Source: Pseudomonas sp. (GTDB taxonomy: Bacteria > Pseudomonadota > Gammaproteobacteria > Pseudomonadales > Pseudomonadaceae). From it: a stretch of DNA of 64,000 nucleotides. A program made the position numbers and the translations under genes. Shown one piece after another: positions 38,373 through 48,621 of this stretch (positions are counted from its first letter, which is position 1; each line of letters begins with the position of its first letter). The DNA is taken from the NCBI RefSeq assembly GCF_030683065.1, contig NZ_JAUXMX010000031.1:56655-120654 (forward strand). Reading direction: 5' to 3'. A model generated the notes under the pieces. It saw nothing but the letters and a program-made list of their open reading frames with translations, was not told the DNA's origin and ran no database searches.

Positions 38373-39392
38373 ATGATGACTGACATCGTTTCTCCTCAGC
38401 CGCCTCAAAACAGCGGAGCAGCACCTGCCAGAGGCTTTAATCGGGTGGTGGCGTGCATTGGCACGGGTGAGCAGCTCAGCCGGGTGATCCTGCATGCCAT
38501 TGCGATGGCCAATAGCCTGGCTGTTCCGCTGTTGTTGCTGCGGGTATTCGTCACGCGTCCAACCGGCGAGGAGTGCCAGGACCCACTCGACTGGGAGATT
38601 CGCCGGCGCGAGGCCCACGGCTTGGTCGAGAGCCTGGTCGAGCAGTATCGTCACTTGTGTGCGGCCATCGAGGCCGACGTTGTCGAGGGGCAGGCGGCCG
38701 AGCAAATCAGCTTGTGGGCGCAGAGGCATCCCAACGAACTGACTGTCCTGGGCACCCACGGCGATTGGCGGCCGCAAGGCTGGGGGCTGGGTGATACGGC
38801 GCGCGAAGTGGTCGATCATGCGCCGGGGTCACTGCTGTTAATCCCCTGCTCAGCAACCAATAAGCCGCAGACGGCTTATCGCCGCCTGCTGGTGCCGCTC
38901 GACGGCTCCTGCCGGGCCGAAAGTGTACTGCCCTTTGCCATGCACCTGGCCAAGGCGCAGCACGCCGAGCTGCTGCTGGTGCATGTGGTGCCGCCTAGCA
39001 ACTTGACCGAGGTAGGGCCGGCCGAAAGTGAAGATGTCGAATTATGCGAACGTCTGTCGCGGCGCAACCAACGGGTTGCCCAGCAGTACCTGGCGCGCTT
39101 GCAAACGCGCGCCAGCGAACACGGTCTTGTAGTACGCGCCAGTGTGCTCTGTGAAGACGTACGCAGCAGCTTGATGCGTATTTCTGCCCAGGAAGGCATC
39201 GATCTGATTGTGCTCTCCGCACACGGTCGCAGCGCACGCCTGGATATGCCCTATGGCAACGTCACCAGCTTTCTCATGACACATATCTGTCAACCCATGC
39301 TGGTCATGCGTCAGCAACCGTCGTTCAACGCATTCGAGGATGACGGAGGCGGTCAGCTGGAGTTGCATTTTTCCTCGCCGAGGGTACGGTGA
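38373..39392 (+). CDS. Second tandem-domain universal stress protein
   Basis: This 339-residue protein has two UspA domains (about 20-160 and 168-320). The second has VPLDGSCRAESVLPFA and the nucleotide-binding VLSAHGRSARLDMPYGN pattern. ATG 38373 follows GGAGGAAA. Its stop overlaps the start of the glucan synthase gene (GTGA), so the two are translationally coupled under one FNR-type promoter. Confidence 0.87.
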   Translation: MMTDIVSPQPPQNSGAAPARGFNRVVACIGTGEQLSRVILHAIAMANSLAVPLLLLRVFVTRPTGEECQDPLDWEIRRREAHGLVESLVEQYRHLCAAIEADVVEGQAAEQISLWAQRHPNELTVLGTHGDWRPQGWGLGDTAREVVDHAPGSLLLIPCSATNKPQTAYRRLLVPLDGSCRAESVLPFAMHLAKAQHAELLLVHVVPPSNLTEVGPAESEDVELCERLSRRNQRVAQQYLARLQTRASEHGLVVRASVLCEDVRSSLMRISAQEGIDLIVLSAHGRSARLDMPYGNVTSFLMTHICQPMLVMRQQPSFNAFEDDGGGQLELHFSSPRVR

Positions 39393-42300
39393 GCCTGACA
39401 GAACCTAGCCTCCCCAAGGGGTTACTCGACAGGGTGGCCAGCCAGTTGCGCGAGCGCCATCTGCTGGTCGCGGGGCAGCCAGGCGATTTGCCGGTATGGC
39501 TGCATATCGACACGCTCGACACATGGTTGCAGGCTGCACAGCGACTCTGCCTCGATCCGCCAGCGGAGGTCGCCAAAGCTGCCGAGTGGTTGCTCGACAA
39601 TGACTACCAGGTGCAGCGCGCAGCACGGCAAATCAGCGAAGATCTACCACGCGATTTCTATCAGCGCCTGCCGTGCCTGACCAATCCGGGTGAGGAGGGC
39701 GTTCCGCGAATTTTCGCCATTGCGCAAGGCTATCTGCACGCCTCGCGCCTGCAGTTGTCGCTGCCCAGTGCGGTGCAGTTTGTCAGCACCTACCAGGCGG
39801 CCACGCCCTTGACCATCGCCGAGTTGTGGGCGTTCCCGACCATGCTGCGCCTGGCCTGTGTGGAAATTCTGGTCAGCGCATTCGGCCGCTTGCTGCCGCA
39901 GCTACGTGCGCCCTTCGAGCCGACCCGACATTGCGTCGAGTTGGCCGCCTTCGATGACACTGAATGTGTGGCGCGCGCCCTGGCTAACCTGGGGATTATT
40001 GCGGCGATTCCCTGGAAGGATTTTTTTGAACAAAGCAGTCGCGTCGAAGCGGCGTTGCGCACTGACCCTGCGGGCGTCTATCCGTACATGGACTTCGATA
40101 CCCGAGACCGCTACCGCAAAGCACTCGAGGAACTCGCCGCGGGCGCGCAGTGCAGCGAGACGGAGGTGGCCGAGCAGGTGCTGCAGCACGCTCTGGCGGG
40201 TAACCCGGCAGATGCCTGTGGGCATGTCGGCTACTGGCTGATTGGTCCGGGGCGCGAACACTGCGAGAGTGGTCTGGGTTATCAGCCAGGCTTGGCAGCG
40301 GCGTGGCGGCGCTGGCTGTTTGGCCATGCCGGGCAGTTCTACGCCGCAGCGCTCAGCCTGGCCGGGGGCGTCGCCTTAGTACTGCCAGCCTGGTATCTGG
40401 CACTGGCCGGTGCGAGTCCAACGGCGTGGCTTGTGGGCATCATGCTGGCCGTGCTACCGGCCTCGGTGCTGAGCATTACCTTGGTGCACTGGCTGGTCAC
40501 CCTTAACCTGCCGCCACGGGTGCTGCCCAAGCTCGACTTCAGCAAGGCCATCGCTCACAACTGCGCCACGGCCGTTGTGATACCGGTGCTACTGGGCAGC
40601 ACCGATGAAGCCTTGGAGGTGCTCGAACAGCTGGAAATGCACTACCTGGCTAACCCGGACCCGCTGTTGCGCTTCGTCCTGCTCAGCGATCATGCCGATG
40701 CGCCGGCGCAGCACATGCCCCACGATGCAGAGTTGGAACAGTTGCTGGTGCAGGGTATTCGCCGACTCAACCTGCGCCATACCGACAACAACGACGGGCC
40801 GTTTCACCTGCTGCAGCGCCCGCGCTTGTACAACCCCGGCGAGGGTTGCTGGATGGGCTGGGAACGCAAGCGCGGCAAACTCGAACAGTTCAATCACCTG
40901 GTGCTGGGAGCCGAGGACGGCGCCTTCAATCTACATGAAGGGGCTCCTGCGGGATTGCGCGGCATCCGCTTCGTGGTCACGGTGGACGCCGATACCGGCT
41001 TGCCCGCCGGGACGGTCGCGCGCCTCGTCGGCACCCTGGCCCATCCGCTCAATGGCGCTGAGTTCGACCCCCTGAGTGGCCGGGTACTGCGCGGTTACAC
41101 GGTGCTGCAGCCGCGGGTGGAAATCGCCCCGGAGCGTGGCAACCGCTCGCTGTTCGCGCGGTTGTATACCGGCGACACGGCCATCGACATCTATACCCGG
41201 GCAGTTTCCGACGTTTATCAGGATCTGTTCGGCTCCGGCATCTTCGTCGGTAAAGGCATCTACGAGGTCGCGCCTTTCCAGCGCAGCCTCGAAGGACGCA
41301 TCCCGGAAAACAGCCTGGTCAGCCACGACCTGTTCGAAGGCATCCACGGCCGTGCCGGGCTGGTCAGCGATATCGTGCTCTACGAGGGTTTCCCCGCGTC
41401 GTATCTCGACTACGCCCGTCGACAGCACCGCTGGCTGCGCGGCGACTGGCAATTATTACCCTGGTTGCTGCGCAGGGTGCCGGCCAGTGATGGCTCCAGA
41501 CTGAGCAATCGCCTGCGCCCGCTTGATTGCTGGAAGATTATCGACAACCTGCGCCGCAGCCTGATTCCGCTGTCACTGGTCGCGTTGGTGAGCGCTGGTT
41601 GGTTGTGGTTGCCCGGTTCACCCTGGGTCTGGACACTCCTGGCCGTCGCCGCACCGGGTGCCTATCTGTTCACCGACCTGGTCACAGGCTTGGCCGCCGG
41701 CCGCCGACGCGGTGCTGTAAGAGGCATGTTGAGGCGCTTGCGTGACCATGCCGGACGCTGGTTTTTGGCATTGGTGTTTCTGCTTAACGATGCGCTGATT
41801 GCACTCGACGCACTGGGCCGCACCCTCTGGCGGCTGACGGTGTCGCGCCGTCACCTACTCGAATGGACCACTGCTGCGCACCAGGCCCGGATGCTCGCCG
41901 AGCGCGGTTCGCGGGCTTATTTCTGGCGGCACATGTGGGGTTCGCCAGTCTTGGCGACGCTGCTGGGCAGCCTGCTGGCGCTGCTCAATCCAGGCGCATT
42001 GCTACCCGCCACGCCGTTGCTGCTGCTCTGGCTGCTGGCCCCGGAAATCGCCCTGGGTATAGCCAAACCACGCCGACCGGCCGCGATCGAACTGGATAAG
42101 ACCCAGCGCGCCTTTCTCCGCCAACTGGCGCGACGTACCTGGCTGTTCTTCGAAACCTTTGTTGGCCCTGACGACAACTGGCTGCCCCCGGATAATTATC
42201 AGGAAGAGCCCTACAGTGAGATCGCCCACCGGACCTCGCCGACCAATATAGGCATGCTGTTTCTGTCGACCCTGGCGGCTGCGGATCTGGGCTATATCGG

Positions 42301-45300
42301 CGCCAGCGACTTGTCGGCGCGAATCCGCCGTGGCCTGGACACCCTGCAACAACTCGAACGCTACCGCGGCCACTGGCTCAACTGGTACGACACACGTCTG
42401 TTGAGTCCGCTGGAGCCACGCTACGTCTCGACCGTCGACAGCGGTAACCTGGCGGTATGCCTGCTGACCTTGCAGCGTGGCTGCCTCGAACTCGCCTCCG
42501 GTCCAGCGCTGCGTGAACAACGCTGGACCGGCCTGATGGACACGGTCGAACTGCTGCGCGCAGCCCTGAGCATGGTCGAGCATGCTCAGGTGAAGGAATA
42601 CGTGGCGGCCTTTGTCATCGCGTGTCAGCACGCCAGTGACGCTGCGCACAGCCTGGACGCACTGCAAGAACAGGAAAGCGCGCTGCGTGTAGCGATAGCC
42701 CAGGCCATCACCCGGCAGCGGGGCCTGAGCGTGCAGCAGCTCAAGGAGATCCAGTGCTGGCTGGAGCGCATCCATCATCACCTGCTCGATATGCGTCGCG
42801 ACCGCGAGCAGCTGCAGCCCTGGCAGAGCCTGCTGCAAGCGCCACTGCACGGGCGCAGGTCGCTGGTAGAACAACTCGCCGCCTGCCTGCCGACGAGCCT
42901 GAACATGAGCGAAGTTGCCACCGCCTGCGTTGAGGCCCAGGCCTTGCTAGCCGGCTTCGTCGCCACCGATGAGGCTGACGAACGCTGGCAAGGTGAACTC
43001 AAACAGGCACTGGAAGACGGCTGTCAGGCGCAACTATTACTCCGTCAAAACCTGCTGGATGAAGCCGCACGGGCCGAGTCGATGGCCTTGGGCATGGACT
43101 TCAGACCGCTCTACGATGAGCAGTCACGGCTGTTTCACATTGGCTACAACCTGAGTGCCGATCGCCTCGATATTCACCATTACGACCTGCTGGCGAGCGA
43201 GGCGCGGCTGGCCAGCTATTTCGCCATCATGAAAGGCGACGTGCCGTTGGAACACTGGTTCTTCCTCGGTCGGCCCCTGGCGCAGATGGCTGGCGGGCTG
43301 TCTTTGCTGTCCTGGAATGGCTCGATGTTCGAGTACCTGATGCCGCCCTTACTGCTGCCCAGTCATGCCGGTTCGCTACTCGGCCAGAGCGAGCGCGCCG
43401 CCGTCGAGGTGCAGCGTCAACATGGCCGCGACAAGGGTGTGCCCTGGGGCATCTCCGAATCGGCCTTCGCTTCGCGCGACCCTGAGCACCGCTACCGTTA
43501 CCGGGCATTCGGGGTGCCCGGGCTGGGCTTGCGCCGCGAGCAGGCGCATGACCTGGTGGTGGCGCCTTACGCAACGGCGTTGGCGCTGGCGGTCAACCCC
43601 GCTGCAGCACTGGATAATCTGCTGGAGCTGCAACGTCTCGGCCTGATCGGCAGCTACGGACTCTACGAGGCGGCAGACTATAGCGTTGAGCGGGTTGCCA
43701 GTGGCCGGCGATTCACGGTGGTGCACGCATTCATGGCCCATCACCAGGGCATGATTCTCGCGGCGCTGGACAACGCCCTCTGCGCTGATGTGCTGGTACG
43801 GCGTTTTTGCGAAGAACCGCGGGTGCGGATCATGGAGCTATTGCTGCATGAGCGCATCCCCCAGGAGCTGCCTGCACAAACCCAGCGGCTTGAGGCACGG
43901 CAAGTGTCTGTCAGCAGTCGGGTGGCACCACCGCATGCCTGGGTGCCCAAAAACGCCGAACTGTTCCCCCAGGTTCATGTACTCGGCAATGGACGCCTGT
44001 GCAGTTGGATATCCACGGCTGGCGGAGGCGGGCTGAGCTGGCATCAGCACGCGCTGACACGCTGGCAGGGCGATGCCACTCGCGACAGTCAGGGCTTGTG
44101 GATCTACCTGCGCGACGAGCAGAGCGGGGCGCTGTGGTCGGCCGGCCGACAGCCAACCGGCGTATTTTCCGAACATGAACAGGTGGTTTTCCATCCGCAC
44201 ATGGCGGAATTCCAGCGTTACGACCATGGCATCCGCCTGCGCATGGAAGTCGCCGTCGCCGCTGCCGACGACCTGGAAATTCGCCGCCTGACCCTGAGCA
44301 ACGAGAGCGATCGACCGCGTACCCTGCAACTGACCAGCTACGGCGAAGTGGTGCTGGCGCCGCCGCTCGATGACGAGCGGCACCCCGCGTTCAGCAAGTT
44401 ATTTGTCGGCAGCGAGTATCTCCCGCACCTGCATGCTTTAGTGTTTACCCGGCGCACGCGCCATCCCGGGGAAAAGTCGCCGCTGCTTCTGCATCGCGTG
44501 GTGATCGATGACCCACGCACGGCCTGCGTGACGTTTGACAGCGACCGGCAGAGCTTCCTCGGTCGTCACGGCGATGAACGCCAGCCGCCAGGCGTCCTTC
44601 ATGGGCTGGGGGGCAACAGCGGCTGGACGCTAGACCCGATAATGGCCCTGCAGGTGCGTTTGGTGCTCGAACCCGGAGCGCATCAGCAACTGGCTTTCCT
44701 GACCCTGGCTGGTGGCTCACGGCAGTCGCTGCTTGAGCACGCTGAGCGCTACTCCACCCTGGCCGCGCTGCAATGGGCTTTCGCCGATGCGGCCAGCGAG
44801 GCCAGTCGCGAAGCCCGCCAGCTGGAGCTGGAGCCCGCCTGGTTGATGGAGTTGCAACTGCTTGCATCCTTAATGTTGCACCCGCATCCAACCCTGCGCG
44901 GTGCTGCATCGACCCTGCTGGCCAACCGCCTGGGTCAACCGCGTCTTTGGGGGATGGGCATCTCTGGCGATCGGCCAATGCTGCTATTGCGTATCGGTCA
45001 TGGCCAGGATACCGGCTTGCTGCGTACCTTGGTGCGTGGTCAGCGTTTCTGGCGGCGTCATGGCCTGCATGTCGATCTGCTGGTATTGCGCCTGGGGGCC
45101 TCCAGCTATGCAGAGCCGCTGCGCGAGCAGTTGCATGCGCTGCTGCAGGAAGTCGGGGTGCAAGATGAGTTGCCCCTGCACAGCGGCGGGGTGCACCTGT
45201 TGTTCGCCGATCAACTAACCGCCGATGATATCGGCTTGCTCGAAAGTGCCGCGCGGGTGGTGCTCGACGAGACTGCCGGCACGCTCGCCGAGCAACTGCA

Positions 45301-47800
45301 GGCGGCCATGTTGCCGCGCCCGTCGCTGCCGCTGTTTAGTGGTACTGGTCTGCCGTTAGACGACATCGCCAGGCCCTTGTCCCGACCGACCGATCTTCGC
45401 GAGGACAACGGCTTGGGCGGTTTCAGTGCCGACGGCTGTGAATACCTGATCCATCTTGAAGCGGATCAGTGCACCCCGGCCCCGTGGTGCAACGTGCTGG
45501 CCAATCAGGACTTCGGCAGCATTGTCAGCGAGGCCGGCCTGGGTTTTAGCTGGGCGCTGAACAGCGGTGAGAATCGCCTGACCCCTTGGAACAATGACTC
45601 TCTCGCCGACTGTGCCGGCGAAGCGCTGTATCTGCGCGACGAGGAAACCGCAGCAGTGTGGACCACCACGCCATTGCCGGCAGGCCAGGGCAGTGCCTGC
45701 CAGATTCGCCACGCTGCGGGCTACAGCAGCTGGCGGCGCAACAGTCAGGGCCTGGAACAAGAGGTGCTGGTCTTTGTCGCGCAGGAAGACCCGGTGAAGG
45801 TCATTCGCCTGCGTCTGCACAACGTCAGCACCCGCCCGCGACGGATCACGGCCACTTATTACGCCGAATGGCTGCTCGGGGCGCTGCGCAGCACCGCGAG
45901 AACCCATGTGGTCTGTGAGTACGAGCGCGACAGCCATTCACTACTGGCCCGCAACCCGTGGAACCCGGAGTTTGCCGAGCGAGTGGCATTCCTCAGCGCC
46001 AACCGCCCCCCTCACAGCCTGACCACCGACCGTCAGGATTTTCTCGGTATGGCCGGCCATCCGAGCAGTCCCGCCGGGCTGCAGCGCTGGGCGCTGGGTG
46101 GACGAATCGAACCCGGCGATGATCCCTGCGCCGCGTTTCAGGTGCACCTGGATATCGCCGTTGGCGCCACTGTCGAGGTGGTGTTCCTGCTCGGTCAGGG
46201 CAGTGATCGCGAGCAGGCTACGGCATTGTCCCGCTACTGGCAGCAGGAGGGGCAGGTCGAGCACGCCCTGACTCAGGTCACCCAGCACTGGGATCGCCTG
46301 CTGGGCACCGTTCAGGTACAGACGCCCGACCCAGCCTTCGATTTGATGGTCAATCGCTGGCTGCTCTATCAGACCCTCGCCTCGCGCATTCTGGCCCGCG
46401 CCGGCTTCTATCAGGCCGGTGGCGCCATCGGCTACCGCGATCAGTTGCAGGACGTACTCGCCCTGTTGCACGCCGAACCGCAACGCGCCCGTGCGCATAT
46501 TCTCGCGTGCGCCGCCCACCAGTTCGAGGAGGGCGATGTACTGCACTGGTGGCATCCACCGCAGGATCGTGGCGTGCGCACGCGGTGTTCGGATGACCTG
46601 TTGTGGTTGCCCTACGTCACCAGCCAGTACGTCGAGGCCACCGGTGACCGCAGCATCCTCGACGAGCAGCTGGCTTTTCTCCAGGCGCCGCCGCTGGCCG
46701 CCGACGAGCATGATCGCTACGCGCGCTACCTGCCTGGCAGCCAGCTTTACTCACTCTATGAACACTGCAAGCGCGCGTTGCAGCAGGGCATCACCCGGGG
46801 CAGCCATGGCCTGCCGTTGATCGGTGGCGGCGACTGGAACGATGGCATGGATCGTCTTGGCCGCGAGGGCCGCGGTGAAAGTGTCTGGCTCGGCTGGTTC
46901 GCCGTGGCGACGATGAAAGGCTTTTCCGGCCTTGCAGAACGCCAAGCCTGCTTCGATGAGCAGATCTACTGGATCAAATCGGCTCAGGCGCTGACACAGC
47001 AAATCAACCAGGTGGCCTGGGATGGCAACTGGTACTTACGCGCCTTTGACGACGACGGTCGCCCTCTGGGCAGCCACACGGATGATGAGTGCAACATCGA
47101 CTCGATCTCGCAGTCATGGGCGGTGCTGTCCGGCGGGCATGCCAACTCAAGGCCCAGGCACGCCGTCGAACACGCTGCCCGCGAGTTGATCAGTGAGCAG
47201 CACCGACTGATTCGCCTGCTCTGGCCACCGTTTGCCAATACCCGACGGGAACCCGGCTATATAAAAGCCTATCCACCCGGTATCCGCGAAAATGGCGGCC
47301 AGTACAGCCACGCCGCTGCCTGGCTGGGCATGGCCTTTGCGGAACTTGGCGATGCTGGAGAGGCGTGGCGGGTTTTTCAGTTAATGAACCCGATTCACCA
47401 GGCCGACAACGCCGAACGGCTGGCGCGTTACCGGGTCGAGCCTTATGTACTGGCGGCCGATATTGCCAGCGTCGCCCCCCATTGCGGGCGCGGTGGCTGG
47501 ACCTGGTACAGCGGCTCGGCAGCCTGGACCTGGCGACTGGGTGTGGAATCAATCCTCGGCCTGCGCCTGCGTGAAGGGCGGCTCTCGATCTCACCTTGCC
47601 TGCCGCCAGGCTGGCCAGGTTTCAGCGCGCAGATCCAGGGCGCACAGGGCACGTTGCGCATCGTTGTTGAGAAAATTATCACCAGCGAGACGCAGACCGC
47701 ATGGCCGCGCATGACCCTCAATGGCCAACCGCTGCTGGAGGAAACCGTGGCGTTCCCCTGCGACGGCTCCACGGCTGAGGTCAGGGTCTGGCTGTACTAG
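39389..47800 (+). CDS. Cyclic beta-1,2-glucan synthase (NdvB/ChvB type)
   Basis: This 2803-residue inner-membrane enzyme builds and cyclises beta-1,2-glucan. In order: an N-terminal domain, membrane helices (about 310-370), a GT84 glycosyltransferase domain (about 395-700) with VDADT near 532 and HRWLRGDWQ near 680, more helices (to about 900), a glycoamylase-like domain (about 1250-1500, GYNLSADRLDIHHYDLL), and GH94 phosphorylase-like domains ending with GGGDWNDGMD (Asp2482, Asp2485). GTG 39389 overlaps the USP stop. Length matches Rhizobium and Brucella enzymes (about 2830). Confidence 0.92.
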   Translation: MSLTEPSLPKGLLDRVASQLRERHLLVAGQPGDLPVWLHIDTLDTWLQAAQRLCLDPPAEVAKAAEWLLDNDYQVQRAARQISEDLPRDFYQRLPCLTNPGEEGVPRIFAIAQGYLHASRLQLSLPSAVQFVSTYQAATPLTIAELWAFPTMLRLACVEILVSAFGRLLPQLRAPFEPTRHCVELAAFDDTECVARALANLGIIAAIPWKDFFEQSSRVEAALRTDPAGVYPYMDFDTRDRYRKALEELAAGAQCSETEVAEQVLQHALAGNPADACGHVGYWLIGPGREHCESGLGYQPGLAAAWRRWLFGHAGQFYAAALSLAGGVALVLPAWYLALAGASPTAWLVGIMLAVLPASVLSITLVHWLVTLNLPPRVLPKLDFSKAIAHNCATAVVIPVLLGSTDEALEVLEQLEMHYLANPDPLLRFVLLSDHADAPAQHMPHDAELEQLLVQGIRRLNLRHTDNNDGPFHLLQRPRLYNPGEGCWMGWERKRGKLEQFNHLVLGAEDGAFNLHEGAPAGLRGIRFVVTVDADTGLPAGTVARLVGTLAHPLNGAEFDPLSGRVLRGYTVLQPRVEIAPERGNRSLFARLYTGDTAIDIYTRAVSDVYQDLFGSGIFVGKGIYEVAPFQRSLEGRIPENSLVSHDLFEGIHGRAGLVSDIVLYEGFPASYLDYARRQHRWLRGDWQLLPWLLRRVPASDGSRLSNRLRPLDCWKIIDNLRRSLIPLSLVALVSAGWLWLPGSPWVWTLLAVAAPGAYLFTDLVTGLAAGRRRGAVRGMLRRLRDHAGRWFLALVFLLNDALIALDALGRTLWRLTVSRRHLLEWTTAAHQARMLAERGSRAYFWRHMWGSPVLATLLGSLLALLNPGALLPATPLLLLWLLAPEIALGIAKPRRPAAIELDKTQRAFLRQLARRTWLFFETFVGPDDNWLPPDNYQEEPYSEIAHRTSPTNIGMLFLSTLAAADLGYIGASDLSARIRRGLDTLQQLERYRGHWLNWYDTRLLSPLEPRYVSTVDSGNLAVCLLTLQRGCLELASGPALREQRWTGLMDTVELLRAALSMVEHAQVKEYVAAFVIACQHASDAAHSLDALQEQESALRVAIAQAITRQRGLSVQQLKEIQCWLERIHHHLLDMRRDREQLQPWQSLLQAPLHGRRSLVEQLAACLPTSLNMSEVATACVEAQALLAGFVATDEADERWQGELKQALEDGCQAQLLLRQNLLDEAARAESMALGMDFRPLYDEQSRLFHIGYNLSADRLDIHHYDLLASEARLASYFAIMKGDVPLEHWFFLGRPLAQMAGGLSLLSWNGSMFEYLMPPLLLPSHAGSLLGQSERAAVEVQRQHGRDKGVPWGISESAFASRDPEHRYRYRAFGVPGLGLRREQAHDLVVAPYATALALAVNPAAALDNLLELQRLGLIGSYGLYEAADYSVERVASGRRFTVVHAFMAHHQGMILAALDNALCADVLVRRFCEEPRVRIMELLLHERIPQELPAQTQRLEARQVSVSSRVAPPHAWVPKNAELFPQVHVLGNGRLCSWISTAGGGGLSWHQHALTRWQGDATRDSQGLWIYLRDEQSGALWSAGRQPTGVFSEHEQVVFHPHMAEFQRYDHGIRLRMEVAVAAADDLEIRRLTLSNESDRPRTLQLTSYGEVVLAPPLDDERHPAFSKLFVGSEYLPHLHALVFTRRTRHPGEKSPLLLHRVVIDDPRTACVTFDSDRQSFLGRHGDERQPPGVLHGLGGNSGWTLDPIMALQVRLVLEPGAHQQLAFLTLAGGSRQSLLEHAERYSTLAALQWAFADAASEASREARQLELEPAWLMELQLLASLMLHPHPTLRGAASTLLANRLGQPRLWGMGISGDRPMLLLRIGHGQDTGLLRTLVRGQRFWRRHGLHVDLLVLRLGASSYAEPLREQLHALLQEVGVQDELPLHSGGVHLLFADQLTADDIGLLESAARVVLDETAGTLAEQLQAAMLPRPSLPLFSGTGLPLDDIARPLSRPTDLREDNGLGGFSADGCEYLIHLEADQCTPAPWCNVLANQDFGSIVSEAGLGFSWALNSGENRLTPWNNDSLADCAGEALYLRDEETAAVWTTTPLPAGQGSACQIRHAAGYSSWRRNSQGLEQEVLVFVAQEDPVKVIRLRLHNVSTRPRRITATYYAEWLLGALRSTARTHVVCEYERDSHSLLARNPWNPEFAERVAFLSANRPPHSLTTDRQDFLGMAGHPSSPAGLQRWALGGRIEPGDDPCAAFQVHLDIAVGATVEVVFLLGQGSDREQATALSRYWQQEGQVEHALTQVTQHWDRLLGTVQVQTPDPAFDLMVNRWLLYQTLASRILARAGFYQAGGAIGYRDQLQDVLALLHAEPQRARAHILACAAHQFEEGDVLHWWHPPQDRGVRTRCSDDLLWLPYVTSQYVEATGDRSILDEQLAFLQAPPLAADEHDRYARYLPGSQLYSLYEHCKRALQQGITRGSHGLPLIGGGDWNDGMDRLGREGRGESVWLGWFAVATMKGFSGLAERQACFDEQIYWIKSAQALTQQINQVAWDGNWYLRAFDDDGRPLGSHTDDECNIDSISQSWAVLSGGHANSRPRHAVEHAARELISEQHRLIRLLWPPFANTRREPGYIKAYPPGIRENGGQYSHAAAWLGMAFAELGDAGEAWRVFQLMNPIHQADNAERLARYRVEPYVLAADIASVAPHCGRGGWTWYSGSAAWTWRLGVESILGLRLREGRLSISPCLPPGWPGFSAQIQGAQGTLRIVVEKIITSETQTAWPRMTLNGQPLLEETVAFPCDGSTAEVRVWLY

Positions 47801-47828
47801 GAGGGCCCACATAGTTCGGAAGAATCGA

Positions 47829-47852
47829 TAAGCGCAGCGATCACTGCGCTTA
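47829..47852 (+). terminator. Hairpin after the glucan synthase gene
   Basis: TAAGCGCAG / CTGCGCTTA is a perfect 9-bp stem with a 6-base loop 28 bases after the stop. No strong T-run follows, so termination strength is uncertain. Confidence 0.5.
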
Positions 47853-47894
47853 CCGATTTGCCTGCGGCAGGTGGGCATAGGCGCATCGATGGTC

Positions 47895-47926
47895 GATGGG
47901 TATCGCTGCGCTCAACGCCATCCTAC
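47895..47926. repeat. Single arm of the REP unit seen at 27677-27806
   Basis: The 32 bases starting GATGGGTATCGCTGCGCTCA match the right arm at 27775-27806 exactly. The mate arm is absent here. It lies in the 238-base gap between convergent genes. Confidence 0.7.
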
Positions 47927-48038
47927 AAAAGGGTCGCGGGCTCAGTCGCGCTGCCAGTGGATGCTGACTGCGACAGGCAGGTACCCGTTATCTGTGCTGA
48001 CAGGCGGTGCGTTGTAGCGCTGCCGAGAGGGCATCCAT

Positions 48039-48599
48039 TCAGCCGCCGTGGCGTAGCACCTCGATGCGAAATGCCTGCTCGTAAGGCGGCACGTTGCATT
48101 CGATGATGTCGCCTGGGGCGATCTGCAGGCGCACACCGACGATATCGGCATGCACCGGTTGCGTGCAGACGCAGCGATCGACCAGCACCGCCGCACGCAC
48201 CCGCTGGGCTCCGAGGCGCGACAGGTAGGCGCAGGTGCGCAATAGCGAGTGGCCTTCATAGAGCACGTCATCGACCACCAGCAGGGTGGTGCAAGACAAG
48301 TCCAGCGCAGCCAGTTCGGGGTTCTCGGTCAGTGCAGTCTGTGCATGCAGCAGGCTGAGGTCATCGGCGTAGCGTTTGACCTTGAGCGCATACAGGGGCA
48401 ATTCGGCTTGCCCGGTAAGTTGCGCCAGTTGCTGTTGCAGCAGGCGCGCCAATGGCTCGCCGCGGCGCAGAATGCCCACCAGCGCGCTCTGCCCGGGCGG
48501 TAACAGGGCCGCAGCCTGGCGGGCCATGCTGCGCACAATGGCGGCGAGTTCTTCGCTGTTGTACAGGCATAGCCGCTGCCCGGTGGATTTTCTCTGCAT
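48039..48599 (-). CDS. Phosphoribosyltransferase-fold protein (second)
   Basis: This 186-residue type I PRTase has the loop LLVVDDVLYEGHSL near residue 109 and IVGILRRGEPLARLL near 40, similar to PyrR/hypoxanthine-type proteins. The usual TG at the end of the PRPP loop is EGHS, so binding may differ. ATG 48599 is set by GGAGG eight bases upstream. It follows ftsH after 22 bases, in one operon. Substrate unknown. Confidence 0.78.
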   Translation of the reverse strand: MQRKSTGQRLCLYNSEELAAIVRSMARQAAALLPPGQSALVGILRRGEPLARLLQQQLAQLTGQAELPLYALKVKRYADDLSLLHAQTALTENPELAALDLSCTTLLVVDDVLYEGHSLLRTCAYLSRLGAQRVRAAVLVDRCVCTQPVHADIVGVRLQIAPGDIIECNVPPYEQAFRIEVLRHGG

Positions 48600-48621
48600 T
48601 GGGATTGCCTCCATCTGAACG

